From G016756615 sp035556195 (lineage in GTDB: Bacteria > Pseudomonadota > Alphaproteobacteria > Rhizobiales > Rhizobiaceae): 64,000 bases of DNA. Every line of letters starts with the position of its first letter. Within the stretch, counting starts at the first letter, position 1. Made by a program: the position numbers and the translations under genes. Where the stretch lies: positions 186,001 through 250,000 of the forward strand of contig DATMFK010000017.1 of NCBI GenBank assembly GCA_035556195.1, in the 5' to 3' direction. Of the stretch, positions 55,785 to 64,000 are shown piece after piece. A model generated the notes under the pieces. It saw only the letters and a list, made by a program, of their open reading frames with translations. It was not told the DNA's origin and ran no database searches.

Positions 55785-56627
55785 TTACTGGTTCGAAGCC
55801 GGCAGCGCCGGCAGCAGTTCGCGAAGCAGGGCCTCGATCTTGCGGCCGCAAACGGCCGCATTGGCGAAGACCTCTTCGATCGTATCCGGTTGCTGGTCGG
55901 GGCCGCCTGTCGCGGCATTGGTGATCGCGGAGATGCCGATGACCGGGAGCGCGGCATGTGCTGCGGCCACGACCTCGGTGACGGTCGACATGCCGACGGC
56001 GTCGCCGCCGCTGGCCCGGAAGAAGCGGCGTTCCGCGGAAGTCTCGAGTGCCGGGCCGAGAACGCCTGTGTAGATGCCGCGCTGAACCGCGATCCCGGCG
56101 CGCTCGGCGGATTCCGCTGCGAGCTTCAGCAGGTCTGGGTCATAGGCGCGCGACAGGTCGGGGAAGCGCAGGCCGATGGCGTCGTCGTTGGGACCGACCA
56201 GCGGACTGACGCCGGTGAAATTGAGATGATCCTCGATGAGCATGACGTCGCCCGGCGCGTATGCGGCATTGAGACCGCCGGCCGCATTGGTCACGACAAG
56301 AGTGCGGCTTCCCAATCGCTTCAGGAGGTAGACGGCGAGAGCGATGTCGCGCGGCGCCCAGCCCTCATAGAGATGCAGCCTGCCTTGCATCATCACGACC
56401 CGCCGCCCGAACAGCGTTCCGATAACGAGTTGTCCCTTGTGCCCCGGAGCGGTCGAGACGGGAAAGCCGTCGATCTCGGCATAGGGGATAATGTTTGCAT
56501 CGCTTACGGCGTCGGCGAGTTGGCCGAGGCCAGAACCCAACATGATCGCCAAGTCGCAGGGCGCGCCGGCCCTGTGGCGGATCGAGGCATGGGCGCGATC
56601 GAGGCGCGCGAGCTGGCTTTCAGACAT
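55785..56627 (-). CDS. Purine nucleoside phosphorylase (trimeric type)
   Basis: A 280-residue phosphorylase that splits purine nucleosides with phosphate into base and ribose-1-phosphate. The family marks are all present: LGSGLGQL phosphate loop, GRLHLYEGW, VVTNAAGGLN, GMSTVTEVVAA and ISAITNAATG, where Asn is the base-binding residue of the 6-oxopurine-specific PunA class. The start at 56627 (MSESQLARLDRAH) gives the usual length; the upstream open frame belongs to shadow sequence. It is followed by two SDR genes and preceded, after 23 bp, by the amidohydrolase. Confidence 0.93.
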   Translation of the reverse strand: MSESQLARLDRAHASIRHRAGAPCDLAIMLGSGLGQLADAVSDANIIPYAEIDGFPVSTAPGHKGQLVIGTLFGRRVVMMQGRLHLYEGWAPRDIALAVYLLKRLGSRTLVVTNAAGGLNAAYAPGDVMLIEDHLNFTGVSPLVGPNDDAIGLRFPDLSRAYDPDLLKLAAESAERAGIAVQRGIYTGVLGPALETSAERRFFRASGGDAVGMSTVTEVVAAAHAALPVIGISAITNAATGGPDQQPDTIEEVFANAAVCGRKIEALLRELLPALPASNQ

Positions 56628-56650
56628 GGGATTTTCCTTCACATGGGTCG

Positions 56651-57958
56651 TCAGGCGATGCTGGCGGCGATTTTCGGAGCAAGCAGCTCGACGGCTTCGA
56701 TGGTGCCCCCGATCTCGTGCCGGGTCAGGACCCCATCGCGGACGACCTGCTGGCCGCCAACGAAGACGTGGCGGACGTCCGACTTGGCGGTCGAATAGAC
56801 GATATGCGTGATCGGGTCGAAGACCGGCACCGCGTGCGGGCGCTTGACGTCGACCAGGATCATGTCGGCGAACTTGCCTTCCTCCAGGCTGCCGATCCGG
56901 TCCGAGGCGTCGAGCGCGGCGGCGCCGTTGCGGGTGAGCATGGCAAGTGCCTCGCCGGTCGAAATTACGTCGGCGCGGCCGCTGACGCCCTTGTGCAGGG
57001 TGGCGGCCAAACGCAGCGCCATCCACATGTCCAGATCGTTGCCGCTGATCGCGCCGTCCGTTCCGAGCGTGATGTTGACGCCGGCAGCCAGCATGTCCGG
57101 GACGCGCGCCACGCCCGAGGCAAGCTTGAGATTGGACATCGGGTTATGGGCGACGGATGCGCCGCTGCGCGCCAGAATCTCGATCTCCTCGTCGTCAAGA
57201 TGGACGCAATGGGCAAGCACCGTCCGGCGATCGAGCATCCCCAGATGATCGAGGTGCCGGATGACAGACCGCCCATAGCGGCTCGTCACGTCGGCTTGTT
57301 CCGCTCGCGTCTCGGCCGCATGCGTGCTGAACAGCGCCCCGTACCGCTCGGCGAGTGCCTTCGCCGCCCTGAGATTATCCGGCGCGACGGTGTACGTGCC
57401 GTGCGGCATAAGGGTCGGGAACACGTCTCCCGCTTCGCCGAATTCCTCGAGGAAACGCTCTGCTTTGGCGATCCTGCCAGCGAGATCGTCGCCGGTCACG
57501 CCGGGCGGGTCGAAAAAGATGCCGCCAGTGGCCACGCGCATGCCCAGCGTGCGTGCCGCCTTCACCGTTTCGCCTGGATACCAGAACATATCCATGACTG
57601 TGGTGACCCCGGACAGTAGCAGTTCCGCGAAACCGAGCACGCTGCCGAGATAGGAGGTTTCAGGATTGAGGATGGCGCCCTCCGCCTTCCACACGGTGTG
57701 CAGCCAAGGCTCCAGCGGCAGGTTTTCGACCAGACCGCGAAACAGGCTGTCTGCCGCATGGCAGTGGGTGTTGACGATGCCCGGCATCAGAATATGACCG
57801 GAGGCATCGACGACCCGCCGGGCGTCGCTTGGCAACTCCGTCGTCGGCGCGACCAGAATGATACGGCCATTGTCGACCGCAACGCCGCCATCGGGAATGA
57901 CAGTGCCGGCAACGTCGCAGGTCACGACGATCGCGTTGCGAATGACAAGATCGCTCAT
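56651..57958 (-). CDS. Amidohydrolase, MtaD/SAH-deaminase-like
   Basis: A 435-residue metal-dependent deaminase of the COG0402 group. Metal ligands: HCH in MPGIVNTHCHAADSL, His in LFSTHAAET, His in LAHCVHL and Asp in LGTDGAISGND. The closest types by pattern are 5'-methylthioadenosine/S-adenosylhomocysteine deaminase and guanine or 8-oxoguanine deaminase. Placed before purine nucleoside phosphorylase, it would convert an adenosine-type nucleoside to the inosine form that the phosphorylase accepts. The start at 57958 is 17 bp after the permease stop. Confidence 0.88.
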   Translation of the reverse strand: MSDLVIRNAIVVTCDVAGTVIPDGGVAVDNGRIILVAPTTELPSDARRVVDASGHILMPGIVNTHCHAADSLFRGLVENLPLEPWLHTVWKAEGAILNPETSYLGSVLGFAELLLSGVTTVMDMFWYPGETVKAARTLGMRVATGGIFFDPPGVTGDDLAGRIAKAERFLEEFGEAGDVFPTLMPHGTYTVAPDNLRAAKALAERYGALFSTHAAETRAEQADVTSRYGRSVIRHLDHLGMLDRRTVLAHCVHLDDEEIEILARSGASVAHNPMSNLKLASGVARVPDMLAAGVNITLGTDGAISGNDLDMWMALRLAATLHKGVSGRADVISTGEALAMLTRNGAAALDASDRIGSLEEGKFADMILVDVKRPHAVPVFDPITHIVYSTAKSDVRHVFVGGQQVVRDGVLTRHEIGGTIEAVELLAPKIAASIA

Positions 57959-57975
57959 GACGTGCTTCCTCCCTC

Positions 57976-58878
57976 TCAGGCCATCTTCTTCCGGCGCCAC
58001 CAGGATAGGCCGACCAGCACGACCAGCGTCGCCAGATACGGCATCATGTCGGTGAATTGTTGCGGCAGTCCAAGACCCTGAACGCGGAAGGACAGACTGT
58101 CCACCACCCCGAACACCATGGCGATCGCGAACAGCGGAAGCGGGCGGCCGCGGGTGAGCAGCACGGCGACGACCGCGATCCAGCCACGGCCGGCGCTCAT
58201 GTTCTCGACGAAGAGGTTGACGTTGGCGATAGACAGTTGCGCGCCGGCCAGGCCGCACAGAGCTCCGCAGCCGATCAGCGCAAGCAGTTGGACCCGGCGC
58301 GGGCTGACGCCGCCAGCCTGCAGAGCCGCCGGATTCTCGCCGGCCGCGCGGATGCGCAGCCCGAGCCTGTGGCGCGCGAAGAAATAGTGCAGCGCCGGAA
58401 CCGCGGCCAGCGCGAGGTAGAACAGGATGGATTGGCCGCTGAGCAATCTGCCGAGAATTGGGATGGCGCCGAGCAGCGGGATATCGACCGGTCTGAAACC
58501 GGCAATGCCGGGGTCGTTGAACGCCCCGGTCACGTTGAAGATCGCCCGCAGCAGATAGGTGGTCAGGCCCGCCGCCAATATGTTGATGGCGATCGACACG
58601 ACAATCGGATCGCCTCCGCGGCGCAGATTGAACTCGGCGAAGATCAGCCCCATGGCGATGCCCGCGAAGATGGCTGCGAGCGCTCCGAAATAGGGGGTTC
58701 CCGCAAAATACGCGCCGAGGACGGCTGCGAAGGCGCCGGTCAGCATGAAACCTTCGAGCGCGATATTGAAGACACCGGCGCGTTCGCAAAGCGCTCCGCC
58801 GAGGGCAGCGAGCAGGATCGGCGTGACGAAACGCGGGACCGACGCGGCGAAGGAAGGATCGAAGAGAAGCTCAAACAC
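57976..58878 (-). CDS. Nucleoside ABC transporter permease (second)
   Basis: A 300-residue membrane subunit of a BMP/YufN-type nucleoside importer, about nine hydrophobic segments. ERAGVFNIALEGFMLTGAFAA is the family motif (N-I-x-x-EG), and GENPAALQAGGVSPRRVQ is the cytoplasmic coupling segment. The only fitting start is a GTG at 58878, which overlaps the preceding permease by eight bases; the first residues read MFELLFDPSFAAS. It is paired with the longer permease. Confidence 0.9.
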   Translation of the reverse strand: MFELLFDPSFAASVPRFVTPILLAALGGALCERAGVFNIALEGFMLTGAFAAVLGAYFAGTPYFGALAAIFAGIAMGLIFAEFNLRRGGDPIVVSIAINILAAGLTTYLLRAIFNVTGAFNDPGIAGFRPVDIPLLGAIPILGRLLSGQSILFYLALAAVPALHYFFARHRLGLRIRAAGENPAALQAGGVSPRRVQLLALIGCGALCGLAGAQLSIANVNLFVENMSAGRGWIAVVAVLLTRGRPLPLFAIAMVFGVVDSLSFRVQGLGLPQQFTDMMPYLATLVVLVGLSWWRRKKMA

Positions 58879-59935
58879 CGTCCGACCCCCTGCTTTTGGA
58901 CGACGCGAGCAGCGCACCGGAGACCCGGCTTGCGACGAACAGGATGATGACCGCCTGCATGACCAGTGCGATCTCCTTGGGTACGCCGGCCGCGCGCTCC
59001 ATGCCGGCGGCCCCGGTCTGGAGCGCGGCGAAGAAGAAGCCGGAGAGCGGCACGAGCCAGGGGATCATGGCCACGAGCAGCACGGCGATGATGCCGGTCC
59101 AGGCGTAAAGCGGCTGCACCAGCATTCCGTCGATATAGCGGTGGTGGATGCCGAAGACGGCGATCGCCCCGACCAGCCCGGCGATGGCGCCGCTCATCAT
59201 CAGCGTCTGCAAGGCAAGCTTGCGCACGGGCAGGCCGACCGCGCGCGCAAAATCCGCCGAGAGGCCGTTCATGCGGGCATGGTAGCCATGCACCGTGGAG
59301 CGGCTGTATACGATGGCGAAGACGGCGGCGACGGCGATGAACAGAATGCCGACATCCAGCCGCGTGCCGGGAAAATATGGCAGCCACGTCGCCTGTGGCA
59401 CCAGATGCGACTGGACCATCCCGGATTCGACGTCTCGGTATGGATGAGCGACCAGATAGGACGCGATATAGCGTATCGGATAGTTGAGCAGCAGAGAGCC
59501 GACCAGCAAGGGCACGCCGAGATAAAGCTGCAGGACGCCAGCAAGCAGGGCCCAAAGGGCGCCGGCGAGCATGGCGGAACCTATTGAGACAATCAGGACG
59601 AACAATGGCGGGCCAGGAAGGACGATTGCCACCAATGCAGCGACGAGGCCTCCCGCGACGAGTTGCCCTTCTCCGCCGATGTTGAACAGGCCTGCGCGGA
59701 AGCTCAGCATCACCGAGATGGCCATTCCGACGATGAGTGCGGCGCGCGAGAGCGTTGCCATTAGATAGGCGAAACGCCTGCCGCCGAAGGCACCATCGAA
59801 GAAGCCTTGGATGGCCGCGCCGAAGGGCGCTCCGTCCAGGGCCATCAGGAGCAAGAAGATCACCCCGATCGAGACCACCACGCCAAGCCAGGGCAAGATC
59901 TCCCGGGCGAAGAAGTTCTCCTTGGTCGGATTCAT
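58871..59935 (-). CDS. Nucleoside ABC transporter permease (first)
   Basis: A 354-residue membrane subunit. FRAGLFNIGGEGQLVAGG is the YufP-type motif, and NGLSADFARAVGLPVRKL the coupling segment. It is longer than its partner, as in other YufPQ pairs. It overlaps the ATPase gene by four bases at its start and the second permease by eight at its end. Confidence 0.91.
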   Translation of the reverse strand: MNPTKENFFAREILPWLGVVVSIGVIFLLLMALDGAPFGAAIQGFFDGAFGGRRFAYLMATLSRAALIVGMAISVMLSFRAGLFNIGGEGQLVAGGLVAALVAIVLPGPPLFVLIVSIGSAMLAGALWALLAGVLQLYLGVPLLVGSLLLNYPIRYIASYLVAHPYRDVESGMVQSHLVPQATWLPYFPGTRLDVGILFIAVAAVFAIVYSRSTVHGYHARMNGLSADFARAVGLPVRKLALQTLMMSGAIAGLVGAIAVFGIHHRYIDGMLVQPLYAWTGIIAVLLVAMIPWLVPLSGFFFAALQTGAAGMERAAGVPKEIALVMQAVIILFVASRVSGALLASSKSRGSDGV

Positions 59936-61452
59936 GCGACCTCCGGGAGCGTGATGTCCGCGCGCGAAGTCATCATCTTGCCAATGCGATCGCGGCTCGC
60001 TTCCCCGCCAGCGACCTCGCCGGCGATGTGCCCGCCATACATCACGAGCACGCGGTCCGAGAGTGCGATGATCTCGTCGAGCTCCGTGGAGACGACCAGG
60101 ACGGCGTGGCCTGCATCACGCATGCGCATCAATTCGCCATGGATGAAGTCGATCGCGCCGATATCGACGCCCCAGGTCGGGTTTTCGGCGATCACCAGCG
60201 GCGTGTTGCGGGCAAGCTCACGCCCGACGACAAGCTTCTGCTTGTTGCCGCCGGACATGGTGGATGCGCGCGCCGTGGGGCCGCCGACCCGGATCCGATA
60301 GCGTTCGATCAGCGAACGTGCAAACTCGGCCATTGCCGATCGCTTGAGGAAGGGACCGGCCGCAAAGGCCGCTCGATCGTCGCGCCCGGCATTGGCGTTT
60401 TCGCTGACCGTGGCGCCGAGCGCCAGCCCGACACGTTGCCGATCCTCGGGAATATAGCTCATTCCGGCGCGCCGCCTGTCATGGACGTCGAAATCAGTGA
60501 TCCTGCTGCCGGCCAGCATGATCTCGCCCGACATGGCGGTCTTCAGCCCTGTCAATGCCTGGATGAGTTCGGCCTGTCCGTTGCCGCTGACGCCGGCGAT
60601 GCCGACGATTTCGCCGGCGTGGACCGAGAATGTGAGTGGGCCCACCATATTGCCGCGCGAGGCGATCGTCAGATCCCTGACGGAGAGCACCACGTTTCCG
60701 GCTTCCAGAGCCTTGCGTTCGCGCAGCTTGGGGATATCGCCGCCAATGATGCCGCGGGCAATCTCGTCCTTTGTCGTCTCCGCCAGCGGACCTGACCTGA
60801 CCAACCGGCCCCCGCGCATCACGCTCACACGGTCGGCAATCTCCATCACCTCGTCGAGCTTGTGGGTGATGAGCACGATCGCTTTGCCGTCGGCGCGGAA
60901 GCTCCGCAGAATGGCGAAGAGCCGATCCTTTTCGAGCGGCGTGAGCACGGCCGTCGGCTCGTCGAGGATGAGCAGTTCGGCATTGCGATAAAGGACCTTC
61001 AGGATCTCGACGACCTGCCTTTCGCCGACGGAGAGTTGGTTGACCTCGGTGTCGAGGTCTATCCTTATGCCGTGCTGGGCGACGCCTTCCGCCATGCGGC
61101 GACGGGCAGCCGCGAAATCGACAAAGCCAAAACGTCCGACCGGCTCGGAGCAGAGCAGGACGTTCTCCAGCACCGTCATGGATTCCTGGAGCATGAAGTG
61201 CTGATGCACCATGCCGAGCCCGCGCTGAATGGCGTCCTGTGGCGAGGCCCAGTGCTGCTCCTTGCCATCCAGCCGGATTGTTCCCTCGTCCGGCCTGACC
61301 AGACCGAACAGAGCGTTCATCAGCGTCGACTTGCCGGCGCCGTTCTCGCCGACCACGGCATGGATTTCTCCGGGGTCGATGGTCAGGGAAACGCCGTCGA
61401 CGGCAGTCAGCGCTCCAAAGCGCACCGTGATGTCGCGAAGCTCGACATGCAT
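59932..61452 (-). CDS. Nucleoside ABC transporter ATPase (YufO-like)
   Basis: A 506-residue double ATPase. First domain: Walker A GENGAGKST, LSVGERQVVEILK signature, Walker B LLILDEPTAVL. Second domain: degenerate P-loop GVSGNGQAEL, signature MSGGNKQKLVVGREL and NPTWGVDIGA, where the Walker B acidic residue is replaced. This asymmetry is standard in the group. The start at 61452 (MHVELRDITVRFG) is 75 bp beyond the binding-protein stop, across a stem-loop. Confidence 0.92.
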   Translation of the reverse strand: MHVELRDITVRFGALTAVDGVSLTIDPGEIHAVVGENGAGKSTLMNALFGLVRPDEGTIRLDGKEQHWASPQDAIQRGLGMVHQHFMLQESMTVLENVLLCSEPVGRFGFVDFAAARRRMAEGVAQHGIRIDLDTEVNQLSVGERQVVEILKVLYRNAELLILDEPTAVLTPLEKDRLFAILRSFRADGKAIVLITHKLDEVMEIADRVSVMRGGRLVRSGPLAETTKDEIARGIIGGDIPKLRERKALEAGNVVLSVRDLTIASRGNMVGPLTFSVHAGEIVGIAGVSGNGQAELIQALTGLKTAMSGEIMLAGSRITDFDVHDRRRAGMSYIPEDRQRVGLALGATVSENANAGRDDRAAFAAGPFLKRSAMAEFARSLIERYRIRVGGPTARASTMSGGNKQKLVVGRELARNTPLVIAENPTWGVDIGAIDFIHGELMRMRDAGHAVLVVSTELDEIIALSDRVLVMYGGHIAGEVAGGEASRDRIGKMMTSRADITLPEVA

Positions 61453-61487
61453 CGGTCGGAACCTACTCGAACTGAAGAAACTGGACA

Positions 61488-61522
61488 CATCGCGCCTGGC
61501 CGAGGCGCGGACAGGCGCGATG
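61488..61522. repeat. Stem-loop between BMP binding-protein and ATPase genes
   Basis: Perfect 11-bp arms CATCGCGCCTG and CAGGCGCGATG with a 13-base loop, 5 bp beyond the binding-protein stop. No T-run. It matches in place, not in sequence, the stem-loops at 30933-30958 and 37939-37972. Confidence 0.7.
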
Positions 61523-61527
61523 CGACA

Positions 61528-62541
61528 TCACTTGGCGAACATCGGGTCTTCGAGCTTCAGCGAACCGTCGATGATGCTGTCCGCGACACTTCGCATTTTT
61601 TCGACGACCTCAGGATGTTCGGCCACGACGCATTTGCTGTCTGCAAGCGCTGCCTGGTCAAGGGCCATGGCGCCCATGCCGCCTTCCTTGAGGCCGAGCG
61701 AAGCGGTCGTCTTCTTCTCGCCCGCGAGAATCCTGCCGATCGCCTGGACCATGGCGGTATCGACGCGCTTCATCGTTATGTCGACGATCTTGCCCGGCAG
61801 TTCAGGGCAATGGTTGACGTCCACCGAGAAGATCCGGAAGTTGTTCTCCTTGGCCGCCTCGAACACACCGTAGTCGCCGCCCGACGTGGCTGTGAAGATC
61901 AGGTCCGATCCGGCGGAATGCATCGCGACCGCCTGCTCCTTGGCACGAACCGGATCGGCGAACGGGTTCTCGCCGCCAACCCAGCGAATGTCGACCGTGG
62001 CGTCGGGATTGACGGACTTCACGCCCTGAGCGTAGCCGTCGGTGTAGCGGTGCAGGAAGGGAATATCGAGCGCGCCCACGACTCCCACCTTGTTCGCTTG
62101 GGTCAGCATGCCAGCCGCGACACCCATCAGGTAACTCGCCTCATACTCCCGGAAAACCGCGCAATGCACATTGTCCGGTCGGTCGTCGATGCATTGGTCG
62201 ACGATCAGAAACTGGGTGTCAGGCGCAGTCGGAGCGACCTGCTTGACGATGTCGTTGAATTCGAAACCAAGGAGCACCACGACATTGGCGCCCTCGTTGA
62301 CCGCCGCGTTCACATTCTCAAGCCGGTCGGCCGCGGTCTTGCTTTCATAGGTCTTGACGTCGGCCCCGTACTGCTTGCCGGCCGCCTCGATGCCTGTCTT
62401 GCCCATCTGAAGGAAGGCGTTGACGCCGATGGCGTCGGGAGAAACGTAGACGAAAAGCTGGTCGGCCGCCTGGACGCCACCCGACATCAGCATTGCGGCC
62501 CCCAGCATGCCTGCCTTCAGCCAAGTCTTCCACAGCTTCAT
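61528..62541 (-). CDS. BMP-family nucleoside-binding protein
   Basis: A 337-residue periplasmic binding protein of the PnrA/BmpA family, which binds purine and other nucleosides. A signal peptide ends SGGVQAADQ. The mature part has VYVSPDAIGVNAFLQMG, GANVVVLLGFEFNDIV and FREYEASYLMGVAAGML, where the latter is the most conserved BMP segment, and FTATSGGDYGVFEAA. No lipobox cysteine is seen, unlike many Gram-positive members. It is the first gene of the eight-gene leftward unit. Confidence 0.92.
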   Translation of the reverse strand: MKLWKTWLKAGMLGAAMLMSGGVQAADQLFVYVSPDAIGVNAFLQMGKTGIEAAGKQYGADVKTYESKTAADRLENVNAAVNEGANVVVLLGFEFNDIVKQVAPTAPDTQFLIVDQCIDDRPDNVHCAVFREYEASYLMGVAAGMLTQANKVGVVGALDIPFLHRYTDGYAQGVKSVNPDATVDIRWVGGENPFADPVRAKEQAVAMHSAGSDLIFTATSGGDYGVFEAAKENNFRIFSVDVNHCPELPGKIVDITMKRVDTAMVQAIGRILAGEKKTTASLGLKEGGMGAMALDQAALADSKCVVAEHPEVVEKMRSVADSIIDGSLKLEDPMFAK

Positions 62542-62732
62542 TGTTCGCCTCCCATTGATCCTGCCCAACTAGGGTCATTCGATCCGACCGCGCATGACCG
62601 GCCGATCAGCTCGCCCCCTACCATAGATCGAAGAAGGCTCAGGCGTGAAGCGAGGAGAGACGCGGTTTTCCGCACGGCTTGTTTCCTCGTTCGCAGGCCT
62701 ATGAGCGCAACCCCTTTCCAAGCCCTTGGCGT

Positions 62733-62761
62733 TTGACAGATAACAGGGTGAAACCTAACAT
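62733..62761 (+). promoter_or_regulatory. Predicted promoter of the cupin gene
   Basis: TTGACA and TAACAT with a 17-base spacer, 36 bases before the cupin start codon. TTGACA is matched by TGTCAA at 62763-62768, an inverted pair that could also serve as an operator shared with the divergent nucleoside operon. Confidence 0.6.
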
Positions 62762-62797
62762 TTGTCAAGGCGATTGAGTTTTGTCGGAGAAGCGCGA

Positions 62798-63163
62798 ATG
62801 ACGCCGGAATGGTTCGTCCGCAGTGCCGGAGGCAAGGAGTTCTGGACCGACGAGCGTTGCTACATAACGGAGCTCCTCAACGACGCGGCCTCGCCGGACG
62901 CATCGCTTGCCGTAGCCAGGGTCGAGCCCGGTGTTACCACGCAGCTTCACAAGCTTGTCGGCGTGTCCGAGCGCTACATCGTGCGCAAGGGAAAGGGAGT
63001 GGTCGAGATCGACGGGATCAGCCAAGCCCTAGGCGTGGGAGATCAGGCGATGATCCCCGCCGACGCTGCGCAGCGCATCACCAATACCGGCGAGACCGAT
63101 CTCGAATTCTACTGTCTTTGCGTCCCGCGCTTTCGACCCGGCAGCTACGTGAGTCTCGAATAA
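62798..63163 (+). CDS. Cupin-domain protein
   Basis: A 121-residue single cupin beta-barrel. The first cupin motif reads TTQLHKLVGVSERYIVRKGKG: one histidine and the glutamate are present but the first histidine of HxH is Gln. The second motif (GDQAMIPADAAQRITNTGE) lacks its histidine. It may therefore bind metal weakly or act as a small-molecule-binding rather than catalytic protein. It is divergent from the nucleoside operon and converges with the WecA-type gene. The sugar-isomerase-like cupins are the nearest functional group I can suggest. Confidence 0.82.
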   Translation: MTPEWFVRSAGGKEFWTDERCYITELLNDAASPDASLAVARVEPGVTTQLHKLVGVSERYIVRKGKGVVEIDGISQALGVGDQAMIPADAAQRITNTGETDLEFYCLCVPRFRPGSYVSLE

Positions 63164-63169
63164 CCTTGC

Positions 63170-63190
63170 AGGGGCGATAGCATCGTCCCT
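63170..63190. terminator. Hairpin between convergent cupin and WecA-type genes
   Basis: Arms AGGGGCGAT and ATCGTCCCT (one G-T pair) around a three-base loop, 6 bp after the cupin stop. Position fits a bidirectional terminator; no T-run. Confidence 0.45.
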
Positions 63191-63224
63191 CGGAGCGCGA
63201 CGGCGACTGAGGTAGCCCAATGCG

Positions 63225-64000
63225 TCAGGCGCGAATGTGGCGCGTCAGCCAGGCTGCAAGCAGCCACCACAGCACGAAGACAAAAACCGCGGCGATCCCT
63301 TGCCAGCCAAGATCCATATCGGCTGTGGCGAGCATCAGCAGGCCCGAAACGGTTCCGAGAAGCACCGTCACGGCGATGACCGTGGGCACGGGCCGGCCGT
63401 CGCGAAAGGCACGTTGATAGACATGAGCGGAATGCGCATGGAGGATGTTTTCGCCCTTCAACGTTCTCCTCGCGATCGTCACGAGCCCGTCGCAGAGCAT
63501 GTAGGCAGGAAGAAGGAGCGCCGAAAGCGGGCCGGCCTGGCAAGCCACGACAACCGTCATGGCGCCGAGCACGAGACCGAAGGGGAGGCTCCCGGAATCG
63601 CCGAGGAAGGCTCTCGCCGGTGGTCGGTTGAAGAAGACGAAGGCGAGGAACAATCCGGCTGTCACCGCACCCGCCGGCCCGAAGGCCATCCCTATCGCCC
63701 CGGACGCTGCGAGCAGGGCAAAGAAAAGGCCTGGCAGGCCGATCGTCGCGACCGCCATGAGATCCAGTCCGTCGAGGAAATTGGCCAGGTTCGACATCGC
63801 GACCAGGACGAGGAAGGCGATCGCTGCAGCGACGGCAAAGGGCAATGGAATCGAACCGAGCACATCCCGAACCGCGACCGCCGCAAGCGCTGCGGCGACG
63901 AACTGTGCGGCAAGCTTCGGTAGGGGACCAAGGGCACGTCTGTCGTCGATGATGCCCGTTACGAAAAGGATCAGCACTGCGCCCAGGAAGCTCCAGTCCG
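63225..64000 (-). CDS. WecA/WbpL-type polyprenyl-phosphate sugar-1-phosphate transferase, N-terminus beyond window
   Basis: The C-terminal 258 residues of an integral membrane glycosyltransferase of the MraY/WecA family; the frame is open to the window edge. Seen: GIIDDRRALGPLPKLAAQ with the paired aspartates, NLANFLDGLDLMA matching NxxNFxDGxD, FLGDSGSLPFGLVLG and the HAHSAHVYQRA histidine motif that sorts WecA/WbpL from MraY. About seven hydrophobic segments remain. It starts lipid-linked O-antigen or exopolysaccharide synthesis by moving a HexNAc-1-phosphate. With the DegT and CapD-like genes it suggests an amino-sugar glycan, although they are 37 kb away. Confidence 0.9.
   Translation of the reverse strand, partial: DWSFLGAVLILFVTGIIDDRRALGPLPKLAAQFVAAALAAVAVRDVLGSIPLPFAVAAAIAFLVLVAMSNLANFLDGLDLMAVATIGLPGLFFALLAASGAIGMAFGPAGAVTAGLFLAFVFFNRPPARAFLGDSGSLPFGLVLGAMTVVVACQAGPLSALLLPAYMLCDGLVTIARRTLKGENILHAHSAHVYQRAFRDGRPVPTVIAVTVLLGTVSGLLMLATADMDLGWQGIAAVFVFVLWWLLAAWLTRHIRA

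Noticed and set aside
56628..57026. N-terminal extension of the nucleoside phosphorylase frame
   Set aside because: It overlaps the amidohydrolase in another frame and is Arg/Pro-rich shadow sequence; the family starts at 56627.

Overview
The window reads as chromosome of a high-GC alphaproteobacterium, most likely Hyphomicrobiales of the Mesorhizobium/Aminobacter/Chelativorans type. The grounds are a CcrM-type GANTC methyltransferase, an order of ccrM, HAD, mutY, DUF721, DsbA-like lipoprotein and smc, a bacterial pyruvate phosphate dikinase, and a large set of ABC importers. The genus cannot be fixed from sequence alone.

Region 1 (1-26.6 kb) is mostly housekeeping: M16 peptidase (cut by the window edge), thrC, a small lipoprotein, ccrM, two HAD hydrolases, mutY, DUF721, a thioredoxin-fold lipoprotein, smc, ppdK, two envelope glycosyltransferases, an acyl-CoA synthetase, an MBL hydrolase, bioY, a DegT/DnrJ aminotransferase, a CapD/WbpM-like dehydratase and tRNA-Gln(TTG).

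Region 2 (26.6-39.1 kb) is a carbohydrate-acid region. One long leftward unit runs UxaA-type dehydratase, sugar-binding protein, ATPase, two permeases, SMP-30 lactonase. A second, paralogous importer lies beside it. A GntR regulator sits divergently behind a perfect 22-bp palindrome that covers its own predicted -10 box.

Region 3 (40.6-53.6 kb) looks like an inserted accessory block. Leucine codons are almost all CTG, unlike the flanks, and non-coding stretches of 1.5 kb and 0.57 kb border it. It holds a dipeptide-type importer translationally coupled to two cytoplasmic NodB/PuuE-fold proteins, then a flavin-reductase-like protein, a C45 (penicillin acyltransferase-type) amidohydrolase, a GntR protein with two winged helices, and a gntR-tcuA-tcuB operon. 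The second NodB-fold protein lacks both catalytic aspartates and a C-terminal histidine. This block is the best candidate for an undescribed catabolic system, probably for an amide- or imide-containing polar compound; that substrate is inference.

Region 4 (54.2-63.2 kb) is a nucleoside uptake and salvage operon: BMP-family binding protein, ATPase, two permeases, an MtaD-like amidohydrolase, purine nucleoside phosphorylase and two SDR dehydrogenases, with a divergent cupin gene. The window ends inside a WecA/WbpL-type sugar-phosphate transferase.

A pattern across regions 2 and 4: all three RbsA/BMP-type importers carry a strong perfect inverted repeat between the binding-protein and ATPase genes. 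No CRISPR array, rRNA, intact insertion sequence or phage gene was seen.
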